Shown here one piece after another: positions 12,801-23,790 of a stretch of DNA of 64,000 bases. Source of the stretch: Sequoia sempervirens (Eukaryota; Streptophyta; Pinopsida; Cupressales; Cupressaceae); the NCBI GenBank assembly GCA_007258455.2, contig VDFB02252616.1, positions 124,169,760-124,233,759 of the forward strand. Direction: 5' to 3'. A program made the position numbers and the translations under genes. Within the stretch, counting starts at the first letter, position 1; the number at the start of each line of letters is the position of its first letter. The notes below the pieces were generated by a model. That model worked only from the letters and a program-made list of their open reading frames with translations, did no database searches and had not been told where the DNA came from.

Positions 12801-13488
12801 AATTAATTAAATAAAATGTAAAATCTTATTTTTTAACATTTAAAATTAATTTAAAACCACAGTAAATTAAAGTATAATAAACTATCAGTAAATTGACAAG
12901 ATTTTCCTTTCAAAGCAATTAATCCAAACAGGAACAAACAAGACAACCAAAGACTCAAAACTAAACTGACGATGTACTATGACTGGGTTTAAGACTAAAC
13001 TAGGATGAACCATGTTACTACCTCCCAATTGACATTTCCGTTGAGTCTTGACACGCTCAGACCTGAGTAACCAAGTGGAGTCAATGTCATGTACCTGCAA
13101 TCCTGCAACCAAACAAATAACATGCATATATATATAATCAATTGTACAAACACACCGTGTGGAGAAAATCATGGACATCACAGGGCACTCGCAAACGAGT
13201 GATGCAACTCCGTTCTCCACACCAATACACGTCACATTAGACTGAAAAATTAAATAATAGTTAGTCCATCATAAAAATATACATAGCAATAACATCTAAA
13301 GGAAATATCTACGCTATCACAAAGCATGTCAGAAAACAATTATCACCATACAATGTATCATCATGTCACAAAGTGAATCCACTGTCGCTCAAAATCAGCG
13401 ATCAAAAATATCCAAACCAAAATATCAAAGTCTAACAGTGTGTAAACATGGAAACATAAAACATAAGCATAAATGGAGGGGTACTACA
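9809..13488 (-). repeat. 5' LTR of gypsy-1 (3.7 kb)
   Basis: Aligns along its length with 1301-5004. It is slightly shorter, chiefly because the GC-rich island at about 11580-11710 lacks some two dozen bases present near 3140-3165, while the (TA)n run near 11460 is longer. The promoter for the minus-strand transcript should lie in this LTR, but I could not place a TATA box with confidence. Confidence 0.95.
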
Positions 13489-13493
13489 CCAAT
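13489..13493. repeat. Target site duplication of gypsy-1, right copy (CCAAT)
   Basis: Pairs with 1296-1300. The sequence to its right resumes the copia-1 Gag region. Confidence 0.9.
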
Positions 13494-14380
13494 GATGCAT
13501 CCACATCACTGCCAAGAACTCCCACTGAACTATGGTACAAGCTACACATGGCATCATGACTACCATCCTCCTCATGAAGATCACTCTTTAGCATCAAGCA
13601 AAGAGTCATCACTAACATTTTTACTTGAAATGATCAAAGCATGATTACCATCATCTGAGGATTCCTCTATAGAAGAATCAAAACTCTTTTTCTTGTTCTT
13701 ACAATCCTTCTTCACATGCCTCAGTTTCCCATAGTTCCAACACTTTACCTTACTTCGTCCTTTGGACTTACCCTTTCCTTACTTGTCTCCCTTATGTTCC
13801 TTTTTCGCAGGCCCATCTTTTACAAACAATTCATTTTGGATTTCCATTTTAGACTTCCTCCTCATCTCCTCTGATAGGAGAGTAGGAATTATATTGTCTA
13901 TCTTGGAATCTACACCACTACCATTGATAGAAACAATTAGATTTTCCCAAGATTATGGTAAAGAACAAAGTAATCTACAGATGCTAACCGAATTAGAATC
14001 AAATTAAAATAATTCAAATTATTTGCAATAGAATCATCGTCTTTCATCTTTAAAGAATACAATTGTCTTTTCAGATACAACTTATTAGTAAGACTTTTGG
14101 TTTGATAGATATCACCTATTCTCTTCCATAACTTATATGCAGTAGCTTCTTCTGAAACATTCAAGAGAACAACATTTGCAATACATAATCTTATGGTCCC
14201 TCTTGTCTTCTTATCAAGCTTAGCCCAATCCTCATCTAACATCATTGTACATGACTTTGTCTCATTACCAATAGCTAACCTCTAATCTTTCTCTTCAAGG
14301 AGATCCTCCACTTTTAGTTTCCACATCTCATAACTAGATCCATTGAATCTTTCAATATCTAAATGAGAATCAAAACTCAT
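13494..14380 (-). pseudogene. Copia-1 Gag polyprotein, truncated at the gypsy-1 insertion
   Basis: Minus strand from the ATG at 14380. The start MSFDSHLDIERFNGSSYEMW and the later KLWKRIGDIYQTKSL and LYLKRQLYSLKM are typical of the plant copia Gag domain. A stop interrupts the frame near 14285 and another at 13937. A zinc knuckle follows near 13700-13745 (C-W-N-Y-G-K-L-R-H-V-K-K-D-C, third ligand region altered). The reading then runs into an acidic linker and ends at the CCAAT target site of gypsy-1. Nothing of the protease is clear. Confidence 0.85.
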
Positions 14381-14493
14381 TGTAATAAACTTATTTTCCA
14401 AAATCAGCAATAACACAATAGTAAAATCTCCCAATATAGCCAAAAAACCTTCAAAATTTTAAGAGGAAGGTATCCCAAACTCTACCCAACCTT

Positions 14494-14508
14494 AGCTCTG
14501 ATACCAAA
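14494..14508 (-). other. Primer binding site of copia-1
   Basis: The minus strand reads TTTGGTATCAGAGCT beside the LTR start at 14509. It complements initiator tRNA-Met and fixes the orientation of copia-1. Confidence 0.85.
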
Positions 14509-15736
14509 TGTTGAAAATGGAGGTAATTAAGGAGATTTAAAACTTGTAAAACTATTGTAATTTATATCTAAATAAGTGTTATTTGTTACAAATTATTTTT
14601 TGATGATTATCTGTTTAGAATCATTTTACAATTTTTAGAAGTAGACAAAAGATTGTAGAAGAATAAGACCGGAAGAAATAATTTACAAAACATATATCGT
14701 GGAGAAACCCTTTTGAGAAAAAAATCCACTAAGAATCAATGAATTATTTAATCTCAGAATAAGATTACAATAATTCCAATCCTTGTGTGAGATGCTTCTT
14801 TTTCCTTCAACAATTCTTCTTCACAACCTGCAGTAAAATATGATAAAATCTCTCCAACTTGCTGCAATATATAGACAATAACGAGCCTTGTAAACTCCAG
14901 AGAGTTTGCAGTTACAAAGCACAATGCTTATCTTACAAAACTCATGCCTACTCTTTGCAATTAGAGTTCTACCATGAAGAACAATGTCAAAACAAGTCAT
15001 TCATCCATTTGGGAATCCCAAACTAAATTCATAACTCAACGTTGATTCTAAAGATATCTTCTAAGCTTATCCTCAAAGTTGGCACCCAAGAATGGGCCCA
15101 CTTAACTAAGCCTTATAAAATATCGTATCATGAAAAAGTGTTAACTCCAATATGCAAACTTGGGCACCCAAGGTGGGTCTAAGTCAATCTTTGTTAACTG
15201 AAACATATTTCTCCATCATTCATGTGAATATCATGCATGATTGATCATCCCCACTTAACTGAATGTATCACTTGTTATCTGTCATGCAACTCAAGTCATT
15301 ATTCATGCATTCCAAGTCAATTGAAGTAAACTAGCATTCAACTAAAACTAACTACATGCAACTGAAGATAATTGAACTGAACTAAACTAAACTGATACTA
15401 AACTAAACTAAACTGAACTGATCTAAACTTATCTGAACTGAACTAAACTCCATGCATGTAAAAATAAATCCCTGACTTCTAGGATCTTTACATGCATTAG
15501 TGAAGTGTTATCTTTTACTCCAAATAGTTAACTTAGCTCAAGGTAAGTTCTACCTTCCATATGGGTGCCCCATGTGCTCTTATTTTTTAGAATTAATTAC
15601 AAATGTCAATTTACATGTTCATTTCATTCAAATTTATTCTCTTTCTAATCCTAGTGTTGGGGAACACTTTCCAAGGACTTAGGAGATACATGAAATATGT
15701 TTAGGATTGCAATTAAATGGCATCCTATTCCCAATA
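14509..15736 (-). repeat. 5' LTR of copia-1 (about 1.23 kb)
   Basis: Begins TGTTGAAAATGG beside the primer site. It ends near 15736, where the coding sequence of copia-2 resumes. The last 370 bases match window positions 1-365. The final bases read TCCCAATA instead of TCCCAACA, one C to T change at the terminus. Contains AACTGAACTAAACT-type short tandem repeats at about 15360-15450, shared with the left edge of the window. Confidence 0.82.
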
Positions 15737-16640
15737 GATGGATATGAGATCAAAAAAGGATCCAAAACTGTGGTTGCTACTGGAAGAAGAACAAATGGAA
15801 ATGTTTATCAACTCAAGGGTGTTGATGGTCACTACTTTATGACTCAAATTAATGAAAGTTGGTTATGGCACAGGATAATGCATCATATCAATTTTGATAA
15901 ATTAGTAAGAATAAGTTAGGTTCAAGTTGTGAGAGATTTACCAAAGATTATGAAGCTTATCAATGTTGTCTATAAGGAGTGTCAAATTGGAAAGCAAGCA
16001 AGAAGAAGCTTCAAATTCAAAGAAAAATCTACTACTGGACTGTTGGAATTGATACATGTAGATCTTTGTGGACCTACAAGAGTAAGAATTCTTCAAGGTG
16101 ACAAGTATTTCATGCTATTAATTGATGATTATTCTAGAATGACATGGGTTACTTTTTTCAAAGAAAAATATGAATCCCTAGACAATTTTAAAGAATTCAA
16201 AGTTATGGTTGAGAATGAAATGGATATGAACATGAAATGTTTGAGGTCTAAGAGAGGTGGAGAGTTCGCCTCCAATGAGTTTAATATCTTTTGTGAGAAT
16301 CATTGCATAAAGAGGCATTTGTATACTCCTAGGAATTCTCACCAGAATAGAGTGGTTGAAAGAAAGAATAGGATTGTTCAAGAAACTCCAAGAACAATGA
16401 TGAAAGAAACAAATTTACTAGAAGTATACTAGAGAGAAGCAATTCATACTATTTTTTATATACTTAACAGAGTTCAATCAAAAGAAAACAACACAAAGAA
16501 TCCCTGTGAGCTATGGTATGGAAGGATTCCTATTTTCAAATGCTTCAGAATGTTTGCAAGAAAATGTTATATCAGAAGATATGATATAAAGTATAAGAAA
16601 GGTGTAAATAGTGAAAATATTCCTAGAAAAGCATGAAATC
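15737..16640 (+). pseudogene. Copia-2: pre-integrase and integrase remnant
   Basis: Plus-strand translation starts abruptly at the copia-1 boundary. It shows a pre-integrase zinc region (YQLKGVDGHYFM, SWLWHRIMHHINFDKL, and after a stop near 15917 KLINVVYKECQIGKQARRSF). The integrase core follows: LELIHVDLCGPTR, YFMLLIDDYSRMTWV, LRSKRGGEFASNEF and RNSHQNRVVERKNR. The frame ends in TAG at 16430 but is readable as AIHTIFYILNRVQSKENN and PCELWYGRIPIFKCFRMF to about 16640. The N-terminal half would lie left of the window. This is the oldest layer of the nest. Confidence 0.88.
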
Positions 16641-16929
16641 CTATTACAAGACTTTACAACACTTCAAAATAGGACTTGTTGATGAGTGAAAAGGTGGTTT
16701 TTACGTGAATTGTATTAAATAGAGTCTAGAAGAATGTAGAAATGTCTTACAACACTTCACAAAACCTTCACAAGATGTTGTTCTTTCAATTTTAACACCA
16801 AAATAAGCTTGTTCAAGCCAAGATACATCATAAAATTAAAGCAACATAGCTCCAACACTATGAAACAAGACCTAAAAGACCATGAAAATCGGAAGGGTCC
16901 ATTTTTTGATGGTACAATGTCTAATAGAG
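16641..16929. other. No recognisable feature
   Basis: Low-complexity AT-rich sequence between the copia-2 remnant and the PPR pseudogene. I see no domain, tract or repeat that I can name. Confidence 0.5.
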
Positions 16930-17840
16930 CATTTCCAACCATAATAATCTAACATAAATCCCCCATCTATTATGCTCTTATGGATGTTCAAACCCTGCTC
17001 CAAAGCTCCCATTTTTGCACAGGCAAGGAGGATACTAGCATAGGTCATGGAATTTGGCTTCACACCTGCTAATTGCATTTGCTTGAAAGTTTCTAAATAC
17101 TTTTCAGCAAATCCATTTTGTGCATATCCTGTAATTATTGCATTCCACAAGATGATATCTCTTTGAGGCATTCCATCAAAGAGTTCATGTGCCTTGTGTA
17201 CGTTTCCACATTTTGCATACATATCTAATAGAGCATTTCCAACCATCATATCTGACAGAAATCCCCCATCTATTATGCTTTGATGGATGTTCAAACCATG
17301 CTCCAAAGCTCCCATTTTGGAACAAGAAGGGAGGATGTTGGCATAGGTCGTGGAATTTGGCTTCACACCTGCTAATTGCATTTGCTTGAAATTTTATAAA
17401 GCCTTTTTAGCAAATCCATTTTGTGCATATCTTGCAATTATTTCATTCCATAAGATGACATCTCTTTGAGGCATTCCATCAAAGAGTTCGTGTGCCTTGT
17501 GTATGTTTCCACATTTTTCATACATGTCTAACAAAGCATTTCCAACCATAATATCTGACAGAAATCCCCCATCTATTATGTTCTAATGAATGTTCAAACC
17601 CTGCTCCAAAGCTCCCATTTTGGCACAGGCGGGGAGCAGGCTGGCATAGGTCATGGAATTTGACTTCACACCTGCTAATTGTATTTGCTTGAAAGTTTTT
17701 AAACACTTTGCAGCAAATCCATTTTGTGCATATCCTACAATCATCGTATTCCATGAGATGGATTTGTGCATATCCCGCAATCATCGTATTCCATGAGATG
17801 GCATCTCTTTCATGCATTCTATACTCAAATTAGCTTGCAA
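16930..17840 (-). pseudogene. PPR (PLS-class) gene fragment with frameshifts
   Basis: The minus-strand translation is a run of pentatricopeptide repeats of the plant PLS type. It cycles through NALLDMYAKCGNVHKAHELF, GMPQRDIILWNAIITGYAQN, GVKPNSTTYANILP and KMGALEHGLNIHQSIIDGG. At least two full cycles plus partial ones are present. Two overlapping frames at 17518-17817 show a frameshift. Stops interrupt near 17585 and 17398, and the last cycle is broken near 16930. PPR proteins bind organellar RNA, but this copy has no start, targeting peptide or C-terminal E/DYW domain, so I call it a non-functional fragment. Confidence 0.9.
17718..17800 (+). repeat. Short tandem duplication inside the PPR fragment
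   Basis: The stretch ATTTGTGCATATCC...CATGAGATGG occurs twice in a row with two base differences. The duplicated unit (about 45 bases) shifts one frame against the other and explains the two overlapping PPR frames. Confidence 0.8.
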
Positions 17841-18554
17841 TTGATTAGGTTTTTATAATTTTTAAAATTGATATAGGAAGGAACACATAGGAAAATATGT
17901 ACCTTAAAAAATATCTATATATCATGATTTTTTCAATTTTTTGAGTTAGTGTTGAGTTTGAGGTTGAGCCCAATGTCTCTATTAAGTTTTATTTTGGTAA
18001 CTATGATATAATAATTGGTGCTTCCCATGGATTTCTTGGTAAACATGACACTAAAAAAATGCTCCTTGGTCTCCTCTCTATAGAGAACAAAGGTGGCGGT
18101 CCATTTGATATTGTAAAATATGGTGGTTAGTCTCAATTCAAATGGGAGCATACTCTTAATTGGCCAAGATGAATCCACAACTCCTTACAGTCTCTAACAA
18201 AATGGTGTGGCCTTGAGAAAAAAAATTTCCATTACTAAAACACAAAATCCATGATTTATGGTAAGGATTCACCATGTATCTTTTGTAGTGATTTGCGGGA
18301 AATGCTTTGAGATTATTTCATGAATGGATGAGTTCGAAGCTTTTATGATGAGAACCCCTTATTGCATGCTGCTCTATTGTGAAAGAAACACAACAATTCC
18401 AATTTCCAGGTGAAATATTAATCGTAACAATTATTTGTGTCTCATTCACTTTGTGCTATTTAATTGTTTTCTTTCCTTCAAGTCAATCATTTATTTTCAA
18501 TTTTATGATGCTAAGAATAAACCATTTGATGAGTTTTATTACAAGTAGGGAGTA
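17841..18554. other. No recognisable feature
   Basis: AT-rich sequence with no coding, tRNA-like or repeat structure that I can support. Confidence 0.5.
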
Positions 18555-18655
18555 TGCTAGAAAAGGTTGTGGAATTTGGCTTTACACCTGCCAATTGCAT
18601 TTTCTTGAAAGTTTCTAAAGCCTTTTCAAAAAATCCATTTTGTGCATATCCTGCA
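18555..18655 (-). pseudogene. Small PPR gene fragment
   Basis: The minus strand reads AGYAQNGFFEKALETFKKMQ and then LAGVKPNSTTF in one frame. This is most of one PPR cycle, near-identical in wording to the larger fragment at 16930-17840. It is probably a displaced piece of the same gene or a duplicate. Confidence 0.8.
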
Positions 18656-20430
18656 ATATTGCAATCCATAGACCATAGTTTAACATGATATCAAAACAAC
18701 ACAACTGAGATCTTCCACATCAATGATTGGAATGTACCATTACATGTGAGGGAGTTACCAAAAGATTTCAGTACAATTGCATCAATTATTTTAAGTATCT
18801 TGGACCTATCAATGGTTGTAGGTACCCTAATTACACTAGTTATTAGGGTGTTGTTGATCCACACCTATGTTAGGTTGTTGTTCTATTATTTTTTTAGTTG
18901 ATTTGTTTAATTTCGATGTGTTCCAATAGCTGCAAAAATTACTAGTATTAATCTCAAAGAGAGTGATAAACTTGAACGCACTTCCAATTTTACACCTTGA
19001 AAGTGCAGATTGTAGATAGTATTAGAAGTTGATTTTTGGGTCTATGTTAACACCAAGGCTTCAAATTCTACAGATATTCTCCAGATGCTTGAATATAAAA
19101 AGAAGATAGCCAAAGCATTGTGAATCATCTTAGGTTACAAATAGATCGAGTGCTCAAGAAGGGTGTTAACTGCTATCAGATACTTGCAGTAGTTGTACTA
19201 TCCATTGTAATTTGTATCTACTATTTTTTTTCACTAAAATATTAATGAGTTACACCATGCTATTCTAGGAAACATTCTTATTTTCTTTGTATTCTGTCTT
19301 TGTATAAATGGTTTTCTATTTTAGTTGATTTAGAACAACTACTGATAAATTGAAATTCTTGATCTGAGTCTATGATAGGGCTTTTGTTCTCAGTACTTGT
19401 AACTGATGTTCTGAAAGATGCAATTGACCGACCTCGCCCTAAATTTTTTTGGTAGTGTTTTCCAGATGGCATATCAGTTGAGAACTTATCAACCTCTAGT
19501 ACTAAACTTTAGTCTTAGCTTTTTTCCTCTTCTTGATTAATGATCATTTTGGTGGCAAGCTCTTTATTTATTGTTATTATTATTTTATCATTGATTATTC
19601 AAATTAGCCATCTAACTGGTATGAGGTTCTAGAAATTTGATAACATTATAGGGAGGGTTGAGTGTCATGGCAATGAACATGTCATGAGGGAAGGTCACAA
19701 AAGCTTTTGACCCAGTGGACATACTTCATGTAAGTGCAACATCCTATACTTTTTTGTTAAAATCATTAGGGGAGGTTTCCCTTTATTTATAACCTATGGA
19801 AAATTTACAAGGTGTGGAATATACAAGAATACTTGCTTTCATACAAAAATAAGCTATTAGATCAATTATTCAATAACATGCTATCTTAATAAAACAACAC
19901 TACACAGAGAAATAATGACATATTTTCTCTTGTAATATTGACTTTTCTGAATTTTTTATGTTCAAAATTTTAAACCTTATTTTTAGGTTGCAACTCCAAA
20001 TTGGAGAGGTGAAAGGTGAATACCAATGAGGAAGAGTTTGGAGGAGCCAAAACCAATAGCAGCAGGAATTTTGTGGATTTGCAAGGGGATTAAATGGGTC
20101 AAGCCCCTATAGGAGGTCACTACCCTTCCAAAAGGACTCCAGTTAAGGAAGGGGAAAATAGTATAAGTATATGAAAATAGGAGTATTATGTTTATATAGT
20201 GTTTTTAAGTTGTACAGTGTCATTGAGACATTGAATGTAACCAATGAGATTTTGATTTGCTAATGAGGCTTAATGAATCAAATTTTTAGAGTGGTTTTTT
20301 GTCCACTCATAAATACTATGTTGTGGCTCCTCTAGTCTTCATTTCATGGTGTTTTTTAACATTTGAATATCTATGATACTTGAAGTTTATATGTATAAAT
20401 TTGTGAGGATTAGTTAAGTTAGATTTGATT
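18656..20430. other. No recognisable gene
   Basis: AT-rich sequence without a convincing reading frame or element boundary. A CACTAGT word near 18834 could be one end of a CACTA-type element whose other end is near 20744, but the ends match too poorly to claim it. Confidence 0.4.
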
Positions 20431-20434
20431 TGTA

Positions 20435-20630
20435 TGGATAAAGTAATGACTAAATTAATGATTAAATATATGACTAATTTAATGACTAAAGTAATGACTA
20501 AATATATGACCAGTTAACAACAATCAATGACTAAAAAATATGACTAAATAAATGACTAAATCAATGACCAAATCAATGACCATATTAATGACTAAAATCA
20601 ATGACTAAAATTGTTTAGTTATAAATTTAA
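20435..20630 (+). repeat. Short tandem/interspersed repeat, AATGACTAAAT type
   Basis: About a dozen copies of ATGACTAAA or ATGACCAAA-like words, spaced 10-20 bases apart. An inverted form (TTTAGTCAT) follows near 20680-20722. Clusters of short direct and inverted words near an end are typical of the subterminal regions of CACTA transposons. Confidence 0.7.
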
Positions 20631-20657
20631 TGGTGTTATAAATGACTACAAATAAAC

Positions 20658-20744
20658 CACTAGTACTCACGTTACTAAAGTTAGTCATTTATATGCAATT
20701 TTTAGTAGTTTATTTAGTCATATATTGTTGTTTGTGTACTAGTG
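20658..20744. mobile_element. CACTA-like terminus or short inverted-repeat element
   Basis: The stretch begins CACTAGTAC and ends GTACTAGTG, an inverted pair with the CACTA core, and sits next to the AATGACTAAAT cluster. It directly abuts the truncated start of ORF2-C, so an insertion at 20744 is likely. No 3-bp target duplication is evident for the 87-bp unit itself, so it may instead be the right end of a longer, unresolved element. Confidence 0.5.
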
Positions 20745-21915
20745 CAATAAAAAACATATTGAGGAGTTAATCACGAGGTTGAATGATCCAATAGGTTCAA
20801 CCATGGAAAGAAGAACACTTTAAAATTCACTTAAATAAATGTTAAAACATGTATATTCAATCAACAAACAATTAATTGTCTAGAAAAATAGGAGGTAGGA
20901 GGCCAGAGAGTTTTACAGAGATAAATTATCATATAAAGTAAAACATAAAAAAATTACAAAATTAAAGTTGTGCTCATTATTCACCAACCCACGCACAAAT
21001 CAAAATCTTGACCTCAATTGCAAGAGGTTTCCTATCCATTGGTGCCACCACCACCAAGTGATTAGGAGCCATTTATGGGATAGGTGGTACATGGTTTTTT
21101 ATTACCCACCATGCAACAATTGCAAAGTCCCTCGATATTTTCCAAGGAAACTCTACTGTGAGTTCATCCTAAACAAAATCTTGAATTATTTTGATATGAG
21201 GGACTTCTAGGGGAGAGGTGGGAGGTCGGCTCAAGATAGACCCATGCACAATAGGATCCTACACGGCAAGCAAGATGAGCTCTCGCCAGGATGGATCATG
21301 AGCACATCGTTATCCCTTCCATTGTGAAGGAGAGTGTCGAGGTAGAAACTTTGCAAGCTATGAACTCTTTGACCCAAAGTGTCATCCAACATGCTAGTCT
21401 TATACTACAGTGTCATCTAGGGGAGTCTTCGAGTGGTGGGCTTCCACCCCATTTGTGTCAGAATTGTGGGGTGACTTGTACATATGACCCCACTGACACT
21501 CAGGAGGTTGCTACATAGGATACATTTGTAGCTATGGAGAAGGCAAGGGAAACTAACATTTTGAATAAGGCTTATGGCATAAATACTCAGGTAAATGTTA
21601 GCATGTTCATTGAATTTAATCTATTAAATTTCATTTTTGAAATGCAATATTATCTATTTTAGTTTTATGATTGTAGTAAAAGTTTAGGGTCACAGTGTTG
21701 ATACTAGATACATTGGCCCTACACTTGCTTATTACTCCACTGCATCTACCATTGAGGTATGTAACTAGTAAACAATTATAAATTTATTACATGTTAATAG
21801 TATTGTTATATGAAAGGTATTCTAATATCTGATTTTGGATGTTGAATAGGCTAATATTGGAGGTTTTGTGGGAACACCTCATAGTACCAATGGAGTTAGA
21901 CAAATGTACATGCAG
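20745..21915 (+). pseudogene. ORF2-C: truncated copy of the ORF2 family
   Basis: Homologous to ORF2-B at 38831-41295 and, more distantly, ORF2-A. First exon piece 20745-21590 has stops but reads SLFTNPRTNQNLDLN, IHWCHHHQVIRSHLWDRWYM and CEFILNKILNYFDMRDF. It ends at a GT donor (21591). Exons 21688-21756 (GHSVDTRYIGP) and 21850-21915 (ANIGGFVGTP) follow, each bounded by AG and GT at the same places and in the same phase as ORF2-B. The N-terminal proline-rich part is missing, cut at the CACTA-like end. The next intron carries the PPR foldback cluster and later exons are not found. Function unknown; inferred accessory protein of a transposon. Confidence 0.75.
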
Positions 21916-22149
21916 GTAATAGACTTAAGAGTTTAAATAATGAATTGTACTAATGGATTTGTATAGTTTATATTCATATCGTTGATTACATTACATTGCA
22001 CATCCTTCAAACTCAAAGCATTACTTCACATTCCATAACTAATAACTAGATGTTGATAGATGACAAAATTTCAACTACAATACAATTGTGTAGAAAGTCA
22101 ACATAAGCAGTGATGCAATTACTCCACATAGCATAAGTAATAACTAGGA

Positions 22150-23790
22150 GCAACTTCCAATTGCATTTTCTTGTCATGGCATTCCATGAGACCACTTTTT
22201 ACTAAGGCATCTTTTCAAAGAGTCCATTGCCTTGTCTATGCTATGGATTCTTGGAAGAAATATATGAAAAAATAATAGTAAACAATAGCATAGACAAGGC
22301 AATGAGTTGTTTGAAAAAATTCCTCAAAGAAATGTGGTCTCATGGTGATGTTCATCACCATGAGACCCGATTTCCTTGAGGCATTTTTTTAGATAGCTCA
22401 CCACCTTTTTTTATGCTACCACATTTTCTATACATATCTACCAAAGCATTTTATCATATAGTTCACTTCCTTGATGCTATGGTTAAAAGCCTAAAAAAAG
22501 GTGCTTTAATACAAACTATGAATTCTTGGAAAAAATCTATCAAAGAAATAGTAAGCATAGACAAGGCAATGAGTAGTTTGAAAAAGTGCCTCGAAGAAAT
22601 GTGGTCCCATGGTGATGGAATTCCATTCCATCACCATGAGACCACATTTCTTAGAGGTATTTTTTCAAATAGCTCACTACCTTTTCTATGCTACCACATT
22701 TTCCATACATGTCTACCAAAGCATTTTATCAAACAATTCATTTCCTTGCTACTATAGCTAAAAGCCTAAAAAAGGTGCTTTCCAACAAACTATGGATGCT
22801 TGGAAAAAATATATCAAAGCATACTAGTAAGCAATAGCATATAAAATGAAGTGAGCAATTTGAAAAAATCCTCGAAGAAATGTGGTCTCATGACAATGGA
22901 ATGCCATCCCATCACCATGAGACCACATTTCCTTGAGGCATTTTTTCAAAAAACTCACTGCCTTTTCTATGCTACCAATTTTCCATACATGTATACCAAA
23001 GAATTTAATCAATCTACTCGCTTCCTTACTGCTATACCATTCTATCACCATCAGACCACATTTTCTTGAGGCATTTTTTCAAAAAACTCACCGCCTTTTG
23101 CTACCAAATTTTCCATACACGCCTACCAAATCATTTAATCAATCTACTCACTTCCTTTCTACTATGGTTAAAATTCTAAATTAGGTTCTTTCCAACAAAC
23201 TATGGATTATTGGAAAAAATCTATCAAAGCATAATAGTAAGCAATAACATAGACAAGGCAGTGAGTAGTTTGAAAAAAATCCTCAAAGAAATGTGGTAGC
23301 ATAGAAAAGGTGGTGTGTTGTTTGAAAAAATACCTCAAAGAAATGTGGTCTCATGGTGATGGAATGGCATTCCATCACCATGAGACCACATTTCTTTGAG
23401 GTATTTTTTCAAACAGCTCATTGCCTTTTGTATGCTACCACATTTTCTATACATCCGAAACATTTTATCAAACAGTTCATTTCCTTCCTACTATGGCTAA
23501 AAGTCTAAAAAAGGTTCTTTCCAACAAACTATGGATGCTTGGAAAAAATCTATCAAAGCATAATTTAGTAAGCAATAACATAGACAAGGTGGTGAGTTGT
23601 TTGAAAAAATGACTCAAAGAAATGTAGTCTCAACAGCTCACCGCCTTGTCTATGTTATTGCTTACTATTATGCTTTGATAGATTTTTTCCAAGCATCCAT
23701 AGTTTGTTGGAAAGAACCTAATTTAGGCTTTTTGAATCTTCCAAGCATCCATAGTTTATTGGAAAAAACCTAATTTTTTCAAGAAAAACC
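22150..23790. repeat. Foldback cluster built from PPR-motif sequence
   Basis: Repeated units on both strands read, in one frame, F-E-K-M-P-Q-R-N-V-V-S-W and M-Y-G-K-C-G-S-I-E-K, the words of plant PPR genes. Neighbouring units face each other and form palindromes. The best has perfect 46-base arms (23321-23366 and 23368-23413) around a single base. Another has arms of about 90 bases (about 23511-23600 against 23640-23735). Similar centres lie near 22635 and 22905. The cluster sits where an intron of ORF2-C would be, and a shorter relative occupies the same intron of ORF2-B. Confidence 0.85.

Larger units (their letters stand above)
1301..13488 (-). mobile_element. Gypsy-1: complete 12.2-kb Ty3/gypsy chromovirus-type retrotransposon
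   Basis: Seen: two long direct repeats (1301-5004 and 9809-13488), both reading TGTAGTACCCC at the minus-strand start and ending in TTACA. A polypurine tract lies beside the left LTR and an initiator tRNA-Met-type primer site beside the right one. A perfect 5-bp target duplication CCAAT flanks the element at 1296-1300 and 13489-13493. The internal region codes, on the minus strand, Gag, zinc knuckle, protease, reverse transcriptase, RNase H, integrase and a C-terminal chromodomain. That order and the chromodomain place it in the chromoviruses. The long LTRs suggest the Tekay/Del lineage (inference). The coding part is full of stops and at least one frameshift, so the element is inactive. Confidence 0.95.
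1..15736 (-). mobile_element. Copia-1: minus-strand Ty1/copia LTR retrotransposon, left end outside window, split by gypsy-1
   Basis: Seen: the segment 1-365 recurs with high similarity at about 15366-15736, and both copies end in the same block around TCCCAACA/TCCCAATA. Next to the left copy is a polypurine tract (minus strand AAGTGGGAGAA). Next to the right LTR is a primer site complementary to initiator tRNA-Met (TGGTATCAGAGC on the minus strand). Between them lie a copia Gag remnant on the right and a copia RNase H remnant on the left, separated by the nested gypsy-1. The joint that would exist without gypsy-1 has no protease, integrase or reverse transcriptase, so copia-1 had already lost most of pol, or is a deleted derivative. 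The element sits inside the integrase region of copia-2. Confidence 0.85.

Noticed and set aside
20435..20630. CRISPR-like array
   Set aside because: The repeat word is about 10 bases with irregular spacing and there are no spacers or cas genes; the context is a plant nuclear genome.
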